Under the pieces are notes generated by a model. That model was not told where the DNA came from. It saw nothing but the letters and a program-made list of their open reading frames with translations, and did not search any database. The translations under genes and the position numbers were made by a program. A DNA stretch of 64,000 bases from Ignavibacteriota bacterium (GTDB taxonomy: Bacteria > Bacteroidota > Ignavibacteria > Ignavibacteriales > Melioribacteraceae). The stretch lies in NCBI GenBank assembly GCA_016713565.1, contig JADJOX010000007.1, positions 1,354,501 through 1,418,500 of the forward strand, read 5' to 3'. This document shows positions 46,843 through 55,563 of this stretch, in pieces. Position 1 is the first letter of the stretch. Each line of letters starts with the position of its first letter.

Positions 46843-49827
46843 TTGAACCTGGTTTCAAAAATATTAGAAAAGCTATTTCATTGGGACAAAATATTTCTAT
46901 CGGAATTATCTTCAGATCAAAAAATAGAAATTGATGTTAAACTTCATCCAATACTTTTACGGTTTCCAAAACCGCTGGAAAAGTATTATTTAAACTATTT
47001 TCAAAGTAATTCTAAACTTCAAATAAAAATTTCGGCAATTGTCGGCGCACTATTCTTTCTCGTTTTTTTTCCTTTTGATATGTACTTTATACCAGAATTC
47101 TCAACTAAATTTTTAATCGTTCGTTTTTTAACATCAGTTTTTATAGTTTCTATAGCCTTTTATGCCAGCAATTTAAAAAATTCGACCCATACTCAATTGT
47201 TATTATCCGTAGCAACAATTTTAGTTGGTACTGTTGACATTTCTTTTATTGTAATTGCCTCACCAAAGTTAAACGATTCATATTATGTTGGTCTTATTTT
47301 AATTTATTTTTGGAGTTACGTTTATCTAAAACAAAGATATCTGTGGTCAATGATTTCCGGATTCTCAATATTTTTTATATATCTTTTCTTTTCAAAGTTT
47401 GTAATCGATTTGGATCAGCACATTTCTTTTATAAGTATCTTTTATCTTCTAGCTTCTAATATAGCAGGAGTTGGAATTTCATACTCTTTGGAATATTATT
47501 CAAGACGTGAGTATTTTCAACAATTAATGATTAAGAATTCTATTGACTTAAATTTTGACTTAAACGAAAAAATAAGCGAGAGTAAAAAAGTTATATTCCA
47601 AGCTCAGGAAAAATTGATGCTTCAAAGTAAAGCAATAGAATCTGCCGCCAATTGTATTGTGATTGTAAATAGAAAAGGAAATATTATTTTCTGCAACTCC
47701 GCGGTTTCTCAATCAACGGGATATAGCAGAGACGAACTGCTTGGAAAAAATCCCAGAATTTTCAAATCAGGCAAACACGATATTCTGTTTTACAAAAACA
47801 TTTGGAATACAGTATTAAATAGAAATGTTTGGAGCGGTGAAATTATAAACAAAAAAAAGAACGGTGAATTAATCTATGAAGAAATGATTATTACTCCAGT
47901 CACAGAAAATGGCTCTAATATAATTAGTCACTTTATAGCAATAAAACAGGATATTTCCTCAAGAAAGGAAATGGAAAAAAATCTTCTCGAAAGTGAAAGT
48001 CGTTTTAGAAGTTTATTTGAAAATGCAACGCTTGGACTTTACAGAACAAGCGAAAGCGGAAATGTTTTAATGGTGAATAATGCATTATTCAAAATGCTGG
48101 GATATAATTCGTCAGAGGAAATGCAAAACTCAAATCTAAATTCTAATGGATATGTAATTCCACAAAGAAGAACAGAATTTATTGATCAGGTAAAAAAACA
48201 CGGAAGTATTGCCGGATTTGAATCGGAGTGGCGCAAAAAGGATGGATCTATAATTTATATCTCCGAAAGCGCGAGAAAAGATTTTGACGAATCCGGAAAC
48301 TTAATATTTGAAGGCACTGTTGAGGATATTACAAACAGAAAAATGGCGGAATTTGAACTTCAACATTCACAAGAATTTCTGCAAATGGTTTTTGATAATG
48401 TTTACAACGCCATTTTTATTCATGATGAACATGGAAATATATTAACTGTAAATAACAAAGTATTAAGTTTATACAACATTTCATTTTCCGACGCAATTAA
48501 ACTGAACATTGCCGATTATGCGGATGAAAACAATTCTTTTGAAAATGCAAAAAAAATGTGGGAAAAAGTAATCAATGGCGAAACTTTTCTAACTGAATTG
48601 AAAGCAAAAAGACCTTTAGAAAATTACGTTTTTGACGTGGAAGTTTTTCTTTCCAGAATTTTCTTAAATCAAAAAAATTATATTTTGGCTAATGTAAGAG
48701 ATATTACAGCACAAAAAGAAGCGCACAAAAATCTGTATATAACGCAAAAATCCGTTGAAATGAGCGGAGCTCCAATATTTTGGATAAGTAAAAACGCAGA
48801 TATAATTTATGTCAATAATGCTGCCGTACAAATGCTGGGTTATTCGTTTGATGAGTTGACAAAAATGAGAATCCCGGATATAGATCCAAATTGGACACAA
48901 AATTATTGGGACAATGTTGGTTTTCCCAGATTAGCCAAACATCGTGTTGATCATTTTGAAACTTCACAAATAACAAAATTTGGAGATAAAATTCCTATTG
49001 AAGTAAATTCAACAATAATTAATTACGGCAATGAAGAAATAATTGTATCAATTATTACAAATTTAACTGAAAGAAAAAAAGCTGCCGATGAATTAATAAT
49101 TGCAAAAGAACGGGCAGAAATGTCCAATAAATTAAAATCGGAATTTCTTGCCGGAATGTCTCATGAAATCCGAACACCTGTAAATACAATATTAAACTTT
49201 ATTTCGCTAATTAAATCAGATTTAGGCGAAAACGTAAACGGGGACATTAAATCTTCTTTTGAGATGATTGACAGCGGAAGCAGAAGATTAATTCGAACAA
49301 TTGATTCAATCATAAATATGTCACAGTTTCAAGCTGGTTCATATGACATGAAACTTGAAAAAGTCTCGGTGTCCGATTTAATTAAACCAATTTATAATGA
49401 GTTTAAGCATTTTGCCAATCAAAAAAACCTGCGTTTTGAGTTAACTCAAGATTCTGAAGATTTTTTTATAATTGCAGATTCATATACATTAACCCAATTA
49501 TTTATTAATCTGTTTGATAACTCCATTAAATATACAAAATCCGGAAAAATTCAAATCTCCATTTCTTCCGATGACGATTACGCAATTGTTGAAATTTCAG
49601 ATACGGGCATTGGAATTTCCGAAGAATTTCTTCCTACTTTATTTGAACCTTTTAGGCAAGAGGAAATGGGTTACACAAGATCGTTTGAAGGAAACGGACT
49701 CGGCTTGGCTTTAGTTAAAAAATATTTAGAATTAAATAATGGATTGATTTCCGTTAAAAGTCAAAAAGGAATTGGAAGTACTTTCACCGTGAAACTGAAA
49801 AAAGAATCGACTGTTTACCACATTTAA
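46843..49827 (+). CDS. Membrane multi-PAS sensor histidine kinase
   Basis: The 994 residues start at TTG. About six transmembrane helices occupy residues 60-215, forming an integral membrane sensor domain. Four PAS domains follow (about 260-385, 390-510, 515-630, 640-750), then HisKA with phospho-His in LAGMSHEIRTPVNTILNF and HATPase_c with NSIKYT, DTGIGIS, GNGLGLALVKK. The PAS2 segment GFESEWRKKDGSIIYISESARK is nearly shared with the kinase at 55560, so these are paralogues. There is no cognate response regulator adjacent; the receiver-bearing hybrid is about 6 kb downstream. The upstream sequence lacks a clear ribosome binding site, so the start is less sure. Confidence 0.88.
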   Translation: MNLVSKILEKLFHWDKIFLSELSSDQKIEIDVKLHPILLRFPKPLEKYYLNYFQSNSKLQIKISAIVGALFFLVFFPFDMYFIPEFSTKFLIVRFLTSVFIVSIAFYASNLKNSTHTQLLLSVATILVGTVDISFIVIASPKLNDSYYVGLILIYFWSYVYLKQRYLWSMISGFSIFFIYLFFSKFVIDLDQHISFISIFYLLASNIAGVGISYSLEYYSRREYFQQLMIKNSIDLNFDLNEKISESKKVIFQAQEKLMLQSKAIESAANCIVIVNRKGNIIFCNSAVSQSTGYSRDELLGKNPRIFKSGKHDILFYKNIWNTVLNRNVWSGEIINKKKNGELIYEEMIITPVTENGSNIISHFIAIKQDISSRKEMEKNLLESESRFRSLFENATLGLYRTSESGNVLMVNNALFKMLGYNSSEEMQNSNLNSNGYVIPQRRTEFIDQVKKHGSIAGFESEWRKKDGSIIYISESARKDFDESGNLIFEGTVEDITNRKMAEFELQHSQEFLQMVFDNVYNAIFIHDEHGNILTVNNKVLSLYNISFSDAIKLNIADYADENNSFENAKKMWEKVINGETFLTELKAKRPLENYVFDVEVFLSRIFLNQKNYILANVRDITAQKEAHKNLYITQKSVEMSGAPIFWISKNADIIYVNNAAVQMLGYSFDELTKMRIPDIDPNWTQNYWDNVGFPRLAKHRVDHFETSQITKFGDKIPIEVNSTIINYGNEEIIVSIITNLTERKKAADELIIAKERAEMSNKLKSEFLAGMSHEIRTPVNTILNFISLIKSDLGENVNGDIKSSFEMIDSGSRRLIRTIDSIINMSQFQAGSYDMKLEKVSVSDLIKPIYNEFKHFANQKNLRFELTQDSEDFFIIADSYTLTQLFINLFDNSIKYTKSGKIQISISSDDDYAIVEISDTGIGISEEFLPTLFEPFRQEEMGYTRSFEGNGLGLALVKKYLELNNGLISVKSQKGIGSTFTVKLKKESTVYHI

Positions 49828-49922
49828 CCAAATAATTAAAACTAAATATTTATAAAAACAAACTTACAATATTGAAAAAGATTTTCGATAATTGATTACT
49901 ATTTAAATTATTTGGAATCTTT

Positions 49923-51320
49923 ATGAAAGGAAAATATAAGTTTTACATATTTATTTTATTGTTTTTTATATTCTTGATCAATCATAATTTTGCTCAAGAT
50001 ATCGCTTTTGATAAGGAATTAGATCTTCAAACATGTATAACTTATGCCTTAAAACACCATCCGTTAAATTCTGTTAATAAAAATTCAATAGGAATATCTG
50101 AATCGCAATTAAGCCAAGCAAATTCGGCTTATTGGCCTCAAATAAATTTATCGGCTTCTGTTTCCACAATGGACGAAGCTCCAAACTTTATATTTCCCGC
50201 GTCAACATTTGAGCTTCCATTGCAAATACCGGGACTTGAACTTGGAGGAATTGAAATTCCCGAACAAAATATAAAGCTAATGGATAAAACTTTAATCATG
50301 GGTTCAATTGAATTGGTCTACCCGCTTTATACCGGCGGATATATTTCTTCTTTGGTTGGTCAAGCCGAAAGTGCTTTAGTGCTTGCCCAAGAAGAAGCCA
50401 GAAAAAATGAGCTTCAAATTATTGCTGATGTTAAAAAAAGATTTTATTCGGTTTATCTACTTCAAAAGCTTACCGAAATTGGTGATGAATCGCTGGCAAG
50501 ACTTGAAACTACTTTGGAACTTACTGAAAATCTATATCTTAACGGTTCGGGTACCGTTTCAAAAACGGATTTTCTTAAAAACAAAATTCTTGTAGATAAC
50601 GTTAGATCAATAAATTTTTATTTTAAACATAATTTAGAATTGGCAAAATCCGCTTTGTTAAATGCTTTGGGCGAAAATTTAAAATATAATATTTCTGTAA
50701 CGCGTGATAGTTTAGAGCTTAAAAAATCTTTTTATAATTTTGAAGATTTATTAATTACTGCGTATAAAAATAATCCTACTTGGAAAACTTTAGAAATTGC
50801 TCAATCTATTTTTGAAGATAAGGTAGACGAAGCTTACAGCGGTTATCTGCCAAAGGTTGGAATAATGGGTTCGCTAAATCTTGTTCAAAATAATTATAAA
50901 TACGGATTGGTTTCCGACGTTAATAAATTTTCATGGACGGTCGGTCTTGGGGTTCAAATGCCAATTTTTAACGGTTTTAGGGCATCTGCTCAAGTTGATG
51001 AGGCAAATTATAGATTTGAAAAAATAAAAAGTCAGAAAAAACTATTAGAAAACGGTTTGGAAATTTTAGTAAAAAAAGCTTTTGTAGAATATTCTTCAGC
51101 TTCAGATCAGATGACAACATTAAAATCTGCAATGGTTTCTGCCATAGAAAATTGTGAATTAAACGATAGAGCTTATCAAAGTGAACTTGTTGAGCTTCAA
51201 GATTTATTACAGGCTCAGTTGTTTGAAGCGGTAATGAAAGTTCAATATTATAAAGCTCAGTTTACATATTATGAAACTTTGGCAGAATTAGAATTTACCA
51301 TTGGAAAAAATTTGGATTAG
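49923..51320 (+). CDS. TolC-like outer-membrane efflux protein
   Basis: The 465-residue protein has a signal peptide (FILLFFIFLINHNFAQ) and the two-fold repeated coiled-coil/beta architecture of the outer-membrane efflux family: LDLQTCITYALKHHP, QANSAYWPQINLSASV, VYPLYTGGYISSLVGQAE, and the second repeat AYSGYLPKVGIMGSL, VQMPIFNGFRASAQVDEA. It would form the trimeric outer-membrane channel of an efflux system. No membrane-fusion protein or pump is adjacent; instead three binding-protein genes follow, the first after 5 bases. Confidence 0.92.
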   Translation: MKGKYKFYIFILLFFIFLINHNFAQDIAFDKELDLQTCITYALKHHPLNSVNKNSIGISESQLSQANSAYWPQINLSASVSTMDEAPNFIFPASTFELPLQIPGLELGGIEIPEQNIKLMDKTLIMGSIELVYPLYTGGYISSLVGQAESALVLAQEEARKNELQIIADVKKRFYSVYLLQKLTEIGDESLARLETTLELTENLYLNGSGTVSKTDFLKNKILVDNVRSINFYFKHNLELAKSALLNALGENLKYNISVTRDSLELKKSFYNFEDLLITAYKNNPTWKTLEIAQSIFEDKVDEAYSGYLPKVGIMGSLNLVQNNYKYGLVSDVNKFSWTVGLGVQMPIFNGFRASAQVDEANYRFEKIKSQKKLLENGLEILVKKAFVEYSSASDQMTTLKSAMVSAIENCELNDRAYQSELVELQDLLQAQLFEAVMKVQYYKAQFTYYETLAELEFTIGKNLD

Positions 51321-51325
51321 CCTAT

Positions 51326-52219
51326 ATGAAAAATCAACCTAAGGCGTTTGTGCTTTTTTTACTTTTTTACAGTTCCGTTTTCGCACAGCAAAAACTTGAA
51401 AATAATAATCTTAAACCAATTTATGTTGGCTTCTCAATTTCACTTTTTAATGATGTTGATATTAGAGATGCGGAAGCCGCTATTAAAATGTGGGGAAATG
51501 AATTATTAAAAAATATGAACTCCACAATAACTCCGGAAACTTCAATATTTGAAACAAGCGATGAGCTGATTTCTGCAATAAATAATAATAAGGTTGATTT
51601 GGTTGCAATTCCAACGCTGGATTTTTTGGCAATAAGAAACAAAGTAAAACTTGAACCGCATTTAATAACTTCCATTAATGGAAAACATGGATATGATTTT
51701 ATTGTTGTTGTAAAAAAAGATAAAAATTTTCATAAAATAGAAGATCTTAAAAATAAGATAATTAATCTTCCGGCAAAAACTTCGGGTCGTTTGGCAAAAA
51801 TGTGGTTAACCGTTTTTCTTAATGATAAAGGAATTAAAATTGATAAATTTTTTAAAGAAATGAGAGAATTTGAAAAGCCTTCTCAAGCTTTATTGCCGGT
51901 TTTTTTTAATCAAGCAGATGTTTGTGTTATTCCTTCAATGTCTTATAACACAATGTTAGAATTAAATCCGCAATTAAAAAAAGAACTTGTTGTAATTGAG
52001 ACTAGTCCAATTTTGGTAAACGGATTAATGTGCATTAATAAATTGATTGAGCCCGATCTAAGAAAATCTTTGCTCATCGCAGCATCTAAGCTTGGCAAAA
52101 CGCCTTCCGGCAAACAAATATTAAATTTATTTAAATCCGAAGATGTAATAGTTTTTGAGGAGAAGTATTTAAAAGAAATTGAAATATTAACAGAGAAATT
52201 CAATAAAATAAAAAAATGA
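51326..52219 (+). CDS. PhnD-like periplasmic binding protein 1
   Basis: This 297-residue protein has a signal peptide ending SSVFAQ and a type II periplasmic-binding fold of the PhnD/transferrin family: YVGFSISLFNDVDIRDAEAAIKMW, ELISAINNNKVDLVAIPTLDFL, GYDFIVVVKKD, LLPVFFNQADVCVIPSMSY, ELNPQLKK. Family members bind phosphonate, phosphite or other small anions. No ABC permease or ATPase is near. It lies 5 bases after the TolC-like gene and is the first of three tandem paralogues, ending in a sensor kinase gene. A sensing rather than transport role is inferred. Confidence 0.85.
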   Translation: MKNQPKAFVLFLLFYSSVFAQQKLENNNLKPIYVGFSISLFNDVDIRDAEAAIKMWGNELLKNMNSTITPETSIFETSDELISAINNNKVDLVAIPTLDFLAIRNKVKLEPHLITSINGKHGYDFIVVVKKDKNFHKIEDLKNKIINLPAKTSGRLAKMWLTVFLNDKGIKIDKFFKEMREFEKPSQALLPVFFNQADVCVIPSMSYNTMLELNPQLKKELVVIETSPILVNGLMCINKLIEPDLRKSLLIAASKLGKTPSGKQILNLFKSEDVIVFEEKYLKEIEILTEKFNKIKK

Positions 52220-52242
52220 TTTAATTAAACACATTTTCGCTT

Positions 52243-53163
52243 ATGAAAAAAAAATACGGTAAAAAGGCATTAATTAATATTCTAACTTTATTGATTGTAA
52301 TGTTAACAATTTACAGCGATTTAATTGCCCAAGACGCTCAAACAAAACACAATTCAAATATTGGAATTACTAATGAAATGTTTAATGATGTAAACATAAG
52401 AGACGCAAAAGTAATTATAGATCTTTGGGCTAAAATGATTCATGAAAGATTTATAACAAGTTTGCAAACCTCAACATTCATTTATAAAAATATTGATGAT
52501 ATGATAAAGGATATTAACAGTGAAAAGGTCGATTACTTGTTTCTCAATGTACCTCAATATTTAATGCATAAGTCTTCCTTAAAAATTGAGCCGTATTACG
52601 GCACATTATTAAACAAGAAAAAATCTTTTGATCTTTTATTTATTGGAAAAAAGGAAATAACTTTAAAAAGTTTTAATGATTTACGAAACTCAACAATTGT
52701 TGTTCAGGGTGGAAGGTATAAAACTCTTAGTGAGCTTTTTCTCGATTATTTGTGTTTATCAAACGGAATAACAAAAAAGGAAAATTTCTTTAAAAAAATC
52801 ATATTTGAAGAAAATGCATCTAAAACAATTTTGGGTACTTTTTTTGGTAAAAATGATTTTTCCATTATAACTAGCAGTACATTTGATATTATGTCAGAAA
52901 TGAATCCTCAAATTAAAAAAACGCTAAAAATAATGTATAAAAGAAAAAACTTAGTAAATGATCTTTTTTGCTTTAGAAGTACCTTAGCACAAAAATATAA
53001 AGATCTGGCAATTAATTTTGGCAATAATATAGATTCAAATCCTAAAACCTCACAAGTTTATAAAATATTTAAAATTGACGGATCTTATGAAATAAATAAC
53101 TCTGATCTTGAGCAAACTCTTGAGCTTTGGGAAGATTATAATAAATTAAAAAATCAAAAATAA
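52243..53163 (+). CDS. PhnD-like periplasmic binding protein 2
   Basis: The 306-residue protein has a signal peptide (about residues 8-30, ending DLIAQ) and the same order of motifs as binding protein 1: GITNEMFNDVNIRDAKVIIDLWAKM, FDLLFIGKK, STIVVQGGRYKTLSELFLDYLCL, EMNPQIKKTLK. It has an extra C-terminal ELWEDYNKLKNQK shared with protein 3 but absent from protein 1, so 2 and 3 are the closer pair. It is separated by 23 bases from protein 1 and 1 base from protein 3, showing a single transcript. Confidence 0.85.
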   Translation: MKKKYGKKALINILTLLIVMLTIYSDLIAQDAQTKHNSNIGITNEMFNDVNIRDAKVIIDLWAKMIHERFITSLQTSTFIYKNIDDMIKDINSEKVDYLFLNVPQYLMHKSSLKIEPYYGTLLNKKKSFDLLFIGKKEITLKSFNDLRNSTIVVQGGRYKTLSELFLDYLCLSNGITKKENFFKKIIFEENASKTILGTFFGKNDFSIITSSTFDIMSEMNPQIKKTLKIMYKRKNLVNDLFCFRSTLAQKYKDLAINFGNNIDSNPKTSQVYKIFKIDGSYEINNSDLEQTLELWEDYNKLKNQK

Positions 53164-53164
53164 C

Positions 53165-54085
53165 ATGAACGATTGTCTTAAAATATTTCAAAACGTATTT
53201 CTTTTTTTCCTTGTTTTTTTAATCTTTTTATTAAACGACGCTGTAGCTCAAAATAAACTAAGAAAATTTTACCGTTTGGGAATGTCTAAAGAATTGCTGG
53301 AAGACGTAAATGTTAAAGATGCACAAGCTGTGTTGGAAATATGGACTGAAATTTTAAAAGAAAATTTTAAGGATGTTGATAAAATTAGCGTAAGCCTATT
53401 TAACAATGCTGCCGAATTGGTTGAAGCAATTTCAAAAAAAGAAGTTGATATTATTTATACAAGCGGTGTAATTTTTAAAGAAAACAGCTTAGACAAAAAA
53501 TATGAGCTTGAACCAATTGTAATTTTAAATACAGGAAATAAAAAAGCCTTCGATTTATATTTATTTGCAAATTCTAAAAATAAAATTTCGGGTTTTAACG
53601 ATTTGAAAGGCAAAACCATAATGGTTCAGGGTGGAAAGTTTAAAATAATAAATGAACTTTGGCTTGATTTGTTATGTCTGCAAAATGGAGCAAAAAATAA
53701 ATATAATTTTTTTAAGAAAGTTGAGTTTACTGAAAAACCTATGCAAAGCATTCTGCCGGTATTTTTTGAAAAAGCTGATTTCTGCATAATAAGCAGTATT
53801 TCATATTTTGCAATTAAAGAACTAAACCCGCAAATCTCTAAAGCATTATATAAAATTTACGAAAGAAAAAATTTGGTAAACGAAGTAATTTGTTTGCCTA
53901 AAAGTTTTTCTAAAACAGAAAAGGAAATTATTCATAACGCATCTATAAATTATGAAAATTTGCCCAATATTAAGCAGCTGGGTAAAATTCTTAAGTCCCT
54001 TGGTTCTTACACATATAGCGACTCTTCCTTTGCCGGAACAAGCGAACTTTGGAATGATTATCAAAAATTAAAAAATGAAAAATGA
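53165..54085 (+). CDS. PhnD-like periplasmic binding protein 3
   Basis: The 306-residue protein has a signal peptide (FFLVFLIFLLNDAVAQ) and GMSKELLEDVNVKDAQAVLEIW, FDLYLFANSKN, GKTIMVQGGKFKIINELWLDLLCL, VFFEKADFCIISS and ELWNDYQKLKNEK. It is the closest relative of protein 2. Its stop overlaps the ATG of the following kinase gene by 4 bases (ATGA), so its expression is tied to that kinase. This coupling argues that the binding proteins supply ligand information to the kinase. Confidence 0.86.
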   Translation: MNDCLKIFQNVFLFFLVFLIFLLNDAVAQNKLRKFYRLGMSKELLEDVNVKDAQAVLEIWTEILKENFKDVDKISVSLFNNAAELVEAISKKEVDIIYTSGVIFKENSLDKKYELEPIVILNTGNKKAFDLYLFANSKNKISGFNDLKGKTIMVQGGKFKIINELWLDLLCLQNGAKNKYNFFKKVEFTEKPMQSILPVFFEKADFCIISSISYFAIKELNPQISKALYKIYERKNLVNEVICLPKSFSKTEKEIIHNASINYENLPNIKQLGKILKSLGSYTYSDSSFAGTSELWNDYQKLKNEK

Positions 54086-55563
54086 AAAAAAGAAGAACCA
54101 TATTTTTTAGAATTACTTTTCTTTCTTGGATGCTCATAATTGTGACTTTATCAATTTTTATTGTCACCACTATTCCTTTTCAGAAACAAATGCTAATTGA
54201 AAGAATGAATTCCGAAGCCAAAGACATTGCTTCGTCTATAAGTCAAGTTACAGCTACCGCGATTATCTCTGAAGACTATAGTTTTGCGCTTGAACATTGT
54301 ATTAAAGTTGTTGAAGAAAGTAAATCAATTCAATATACTATAATTACAAAAAAAGACGGATTTTCTTTGGTTATTTTAGACAGCGGCTGGACCTTGGATA
54401 CTTTACGCGGAAAATGGATTGAACAAAATTCAGATGCTTTAAAAGGAGAATTTGTTTATGAACCATTATTAAAGGATGAGGTTTTTTATTATAAATATCC
54501 GTTTAGTTATTCTGGAATTGAATGGGGTTGGATTCATATTGGACTTAGTTTAAAGAACTACAACGATGGAATAAGACAAATATATTTTAGAACCATTTCT
54601 TCTTCGGTTGTATCAATTTTAATTGGTTTAATAGCTTCAATTCTAATTGCAAGAAAAATAAGCAAACCGATTCATCATTTAAATGAAGTTACAAAAAAAG
54701 TGACTCAGGGAAATTTATCCGTACGTTCCGAAATAAAATCCGGCGATGAACTTGAGGGATTGTCTGAATCGTTTAACGCCATGACAGAAGCTCTGGGTGA
54801 AGCGCAAATTAACTTAGAAAAAAAGGTAATTGAAAGAACCGCCGAGTTGGCAGAATCCAACATTGCTCTTGAAAACGAAATTACTATAAGAAAAAAAGGC
54901 GAAGAACTCTTACAAAATTCTCTTAACGAAAAAGAAGTCTTATTAAAAGAAATTCACCATAGAGTGAAAAATAATTTACAAATAATTTCCAGTTTACTGT
55001 ATCTTCAAAGTAAAAAGTTTGACAATGAAGAAATTCAAAATATATTCAAAGACAGCCAGACACGTGTTAAATCAATGTCTCTTGTTCACGAAAAACTTTA
55101 TCAATCTAAAACACTTTCACATATCGATTTTAAAGAGTATATTCAGAATCTGACAAGTTATATTTTTAATTCTTATAAAAATAACAGTCATATTAGAACA
55201 ATTGTTGATTCTGAAGATGTTAAGTTAAATATAGATACAGCTGTTCCTTGCGGTTTAATAATTAATGAAGTTGTTTCAAACTCGATGAAATATGCCTTTC
55301 CGGAAAATTACAAGATTGAAAAACCAAGAATTACTGTATCGTTAAAGAAAATTGAAGATTTAAAATATGAATTATCAATTTCGGATAACGGAGTTGGACT
55401 GCCTCAGGATTTTGAAAAAAGAACGACTAAATCTTTGGGATTTCAGTTAATTAATAGTTTGGTTGGGCAAATAGAAGGAACGCTTCAGATAAAGAACAGT
55501 GTCGGTACAGAATATAAAATAATTTTTATTGATAGAAATAAGGTAAGAACAAAGGAAGTATGA
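54082..55563 (+). CDS. Membrane sensor kinase with HAMP and HisKA_2 domains
   Basis: The 493-residue protein has TM1 (about 8-27), a periplasmic sensor loop of about 145 residues, TM2 (SSVVSILIGLIASILIA, about 173-190), a HAMP domain (SKPIHHLNEVTKKVTQGNLSV), a coiled coil, and a HisKA_2 phospho-acceptor in LLKEIHHRVKNNLQIISSLLYLQS. An HATPase follows (NEVVSNSMKYAF, DNGVGLP). This HHRVKNN type differs from the HisKA kinases elsewhere in the window. The ATG overlaps the end of PhnD-like protein 3, and the gene's own stop overlaps the ATG of the receiver-kinase hybrid. The likely pathway is binding protein to this kinase to that receiver. Confidence 0.9.
   Translation: MKKRRTIFFRITFLSWMLIIVTLSIFIVTTIPFQKQMLIERMNSEAKDIASSISQVTATAIISEDYSFALEHCIKVVEESKSIQYTIITKKDGFSLVILDSGWTLDTLRGKWIEQNSDALKGEFVYEPLLKDEVFYYKYPFSYSGIEWGWIHIGLSLKNYNDGIRQIYFRTISSSVVSILIGLIASILIARKISKPIHHLNEVTKKVTQGNLSVRSEIKSGDELEGLSESFNAMTEALGEAQINLEKKVIERTAELAESNIALENEITIRKKGEELLQNSLNEKEVLLKEIHHRVKNNLQIISSLLYLQSKKFDNEEIQNIFKDSQTRVKSMSLVHEKLYQSKTLSHIDFKEYIQNLTSYIFNSYKNNSHIRTIVDSEDVKLNIDTAVPCGLIINEVVSNSMKYAFPENYKIEKPRITVSLKKIEDLKYELSISDNGVGLPQDFEKRTTKSLGFQLINSLVGQIEGTLQIKNSVGTEYKIIFIDRNKVRTKEV

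Noticed and set aside
51326..54085. Phosphonate ABC transporter
   Set aside because: Three binding proteins are present but there is no permease or ATPase; next genes are kinases.
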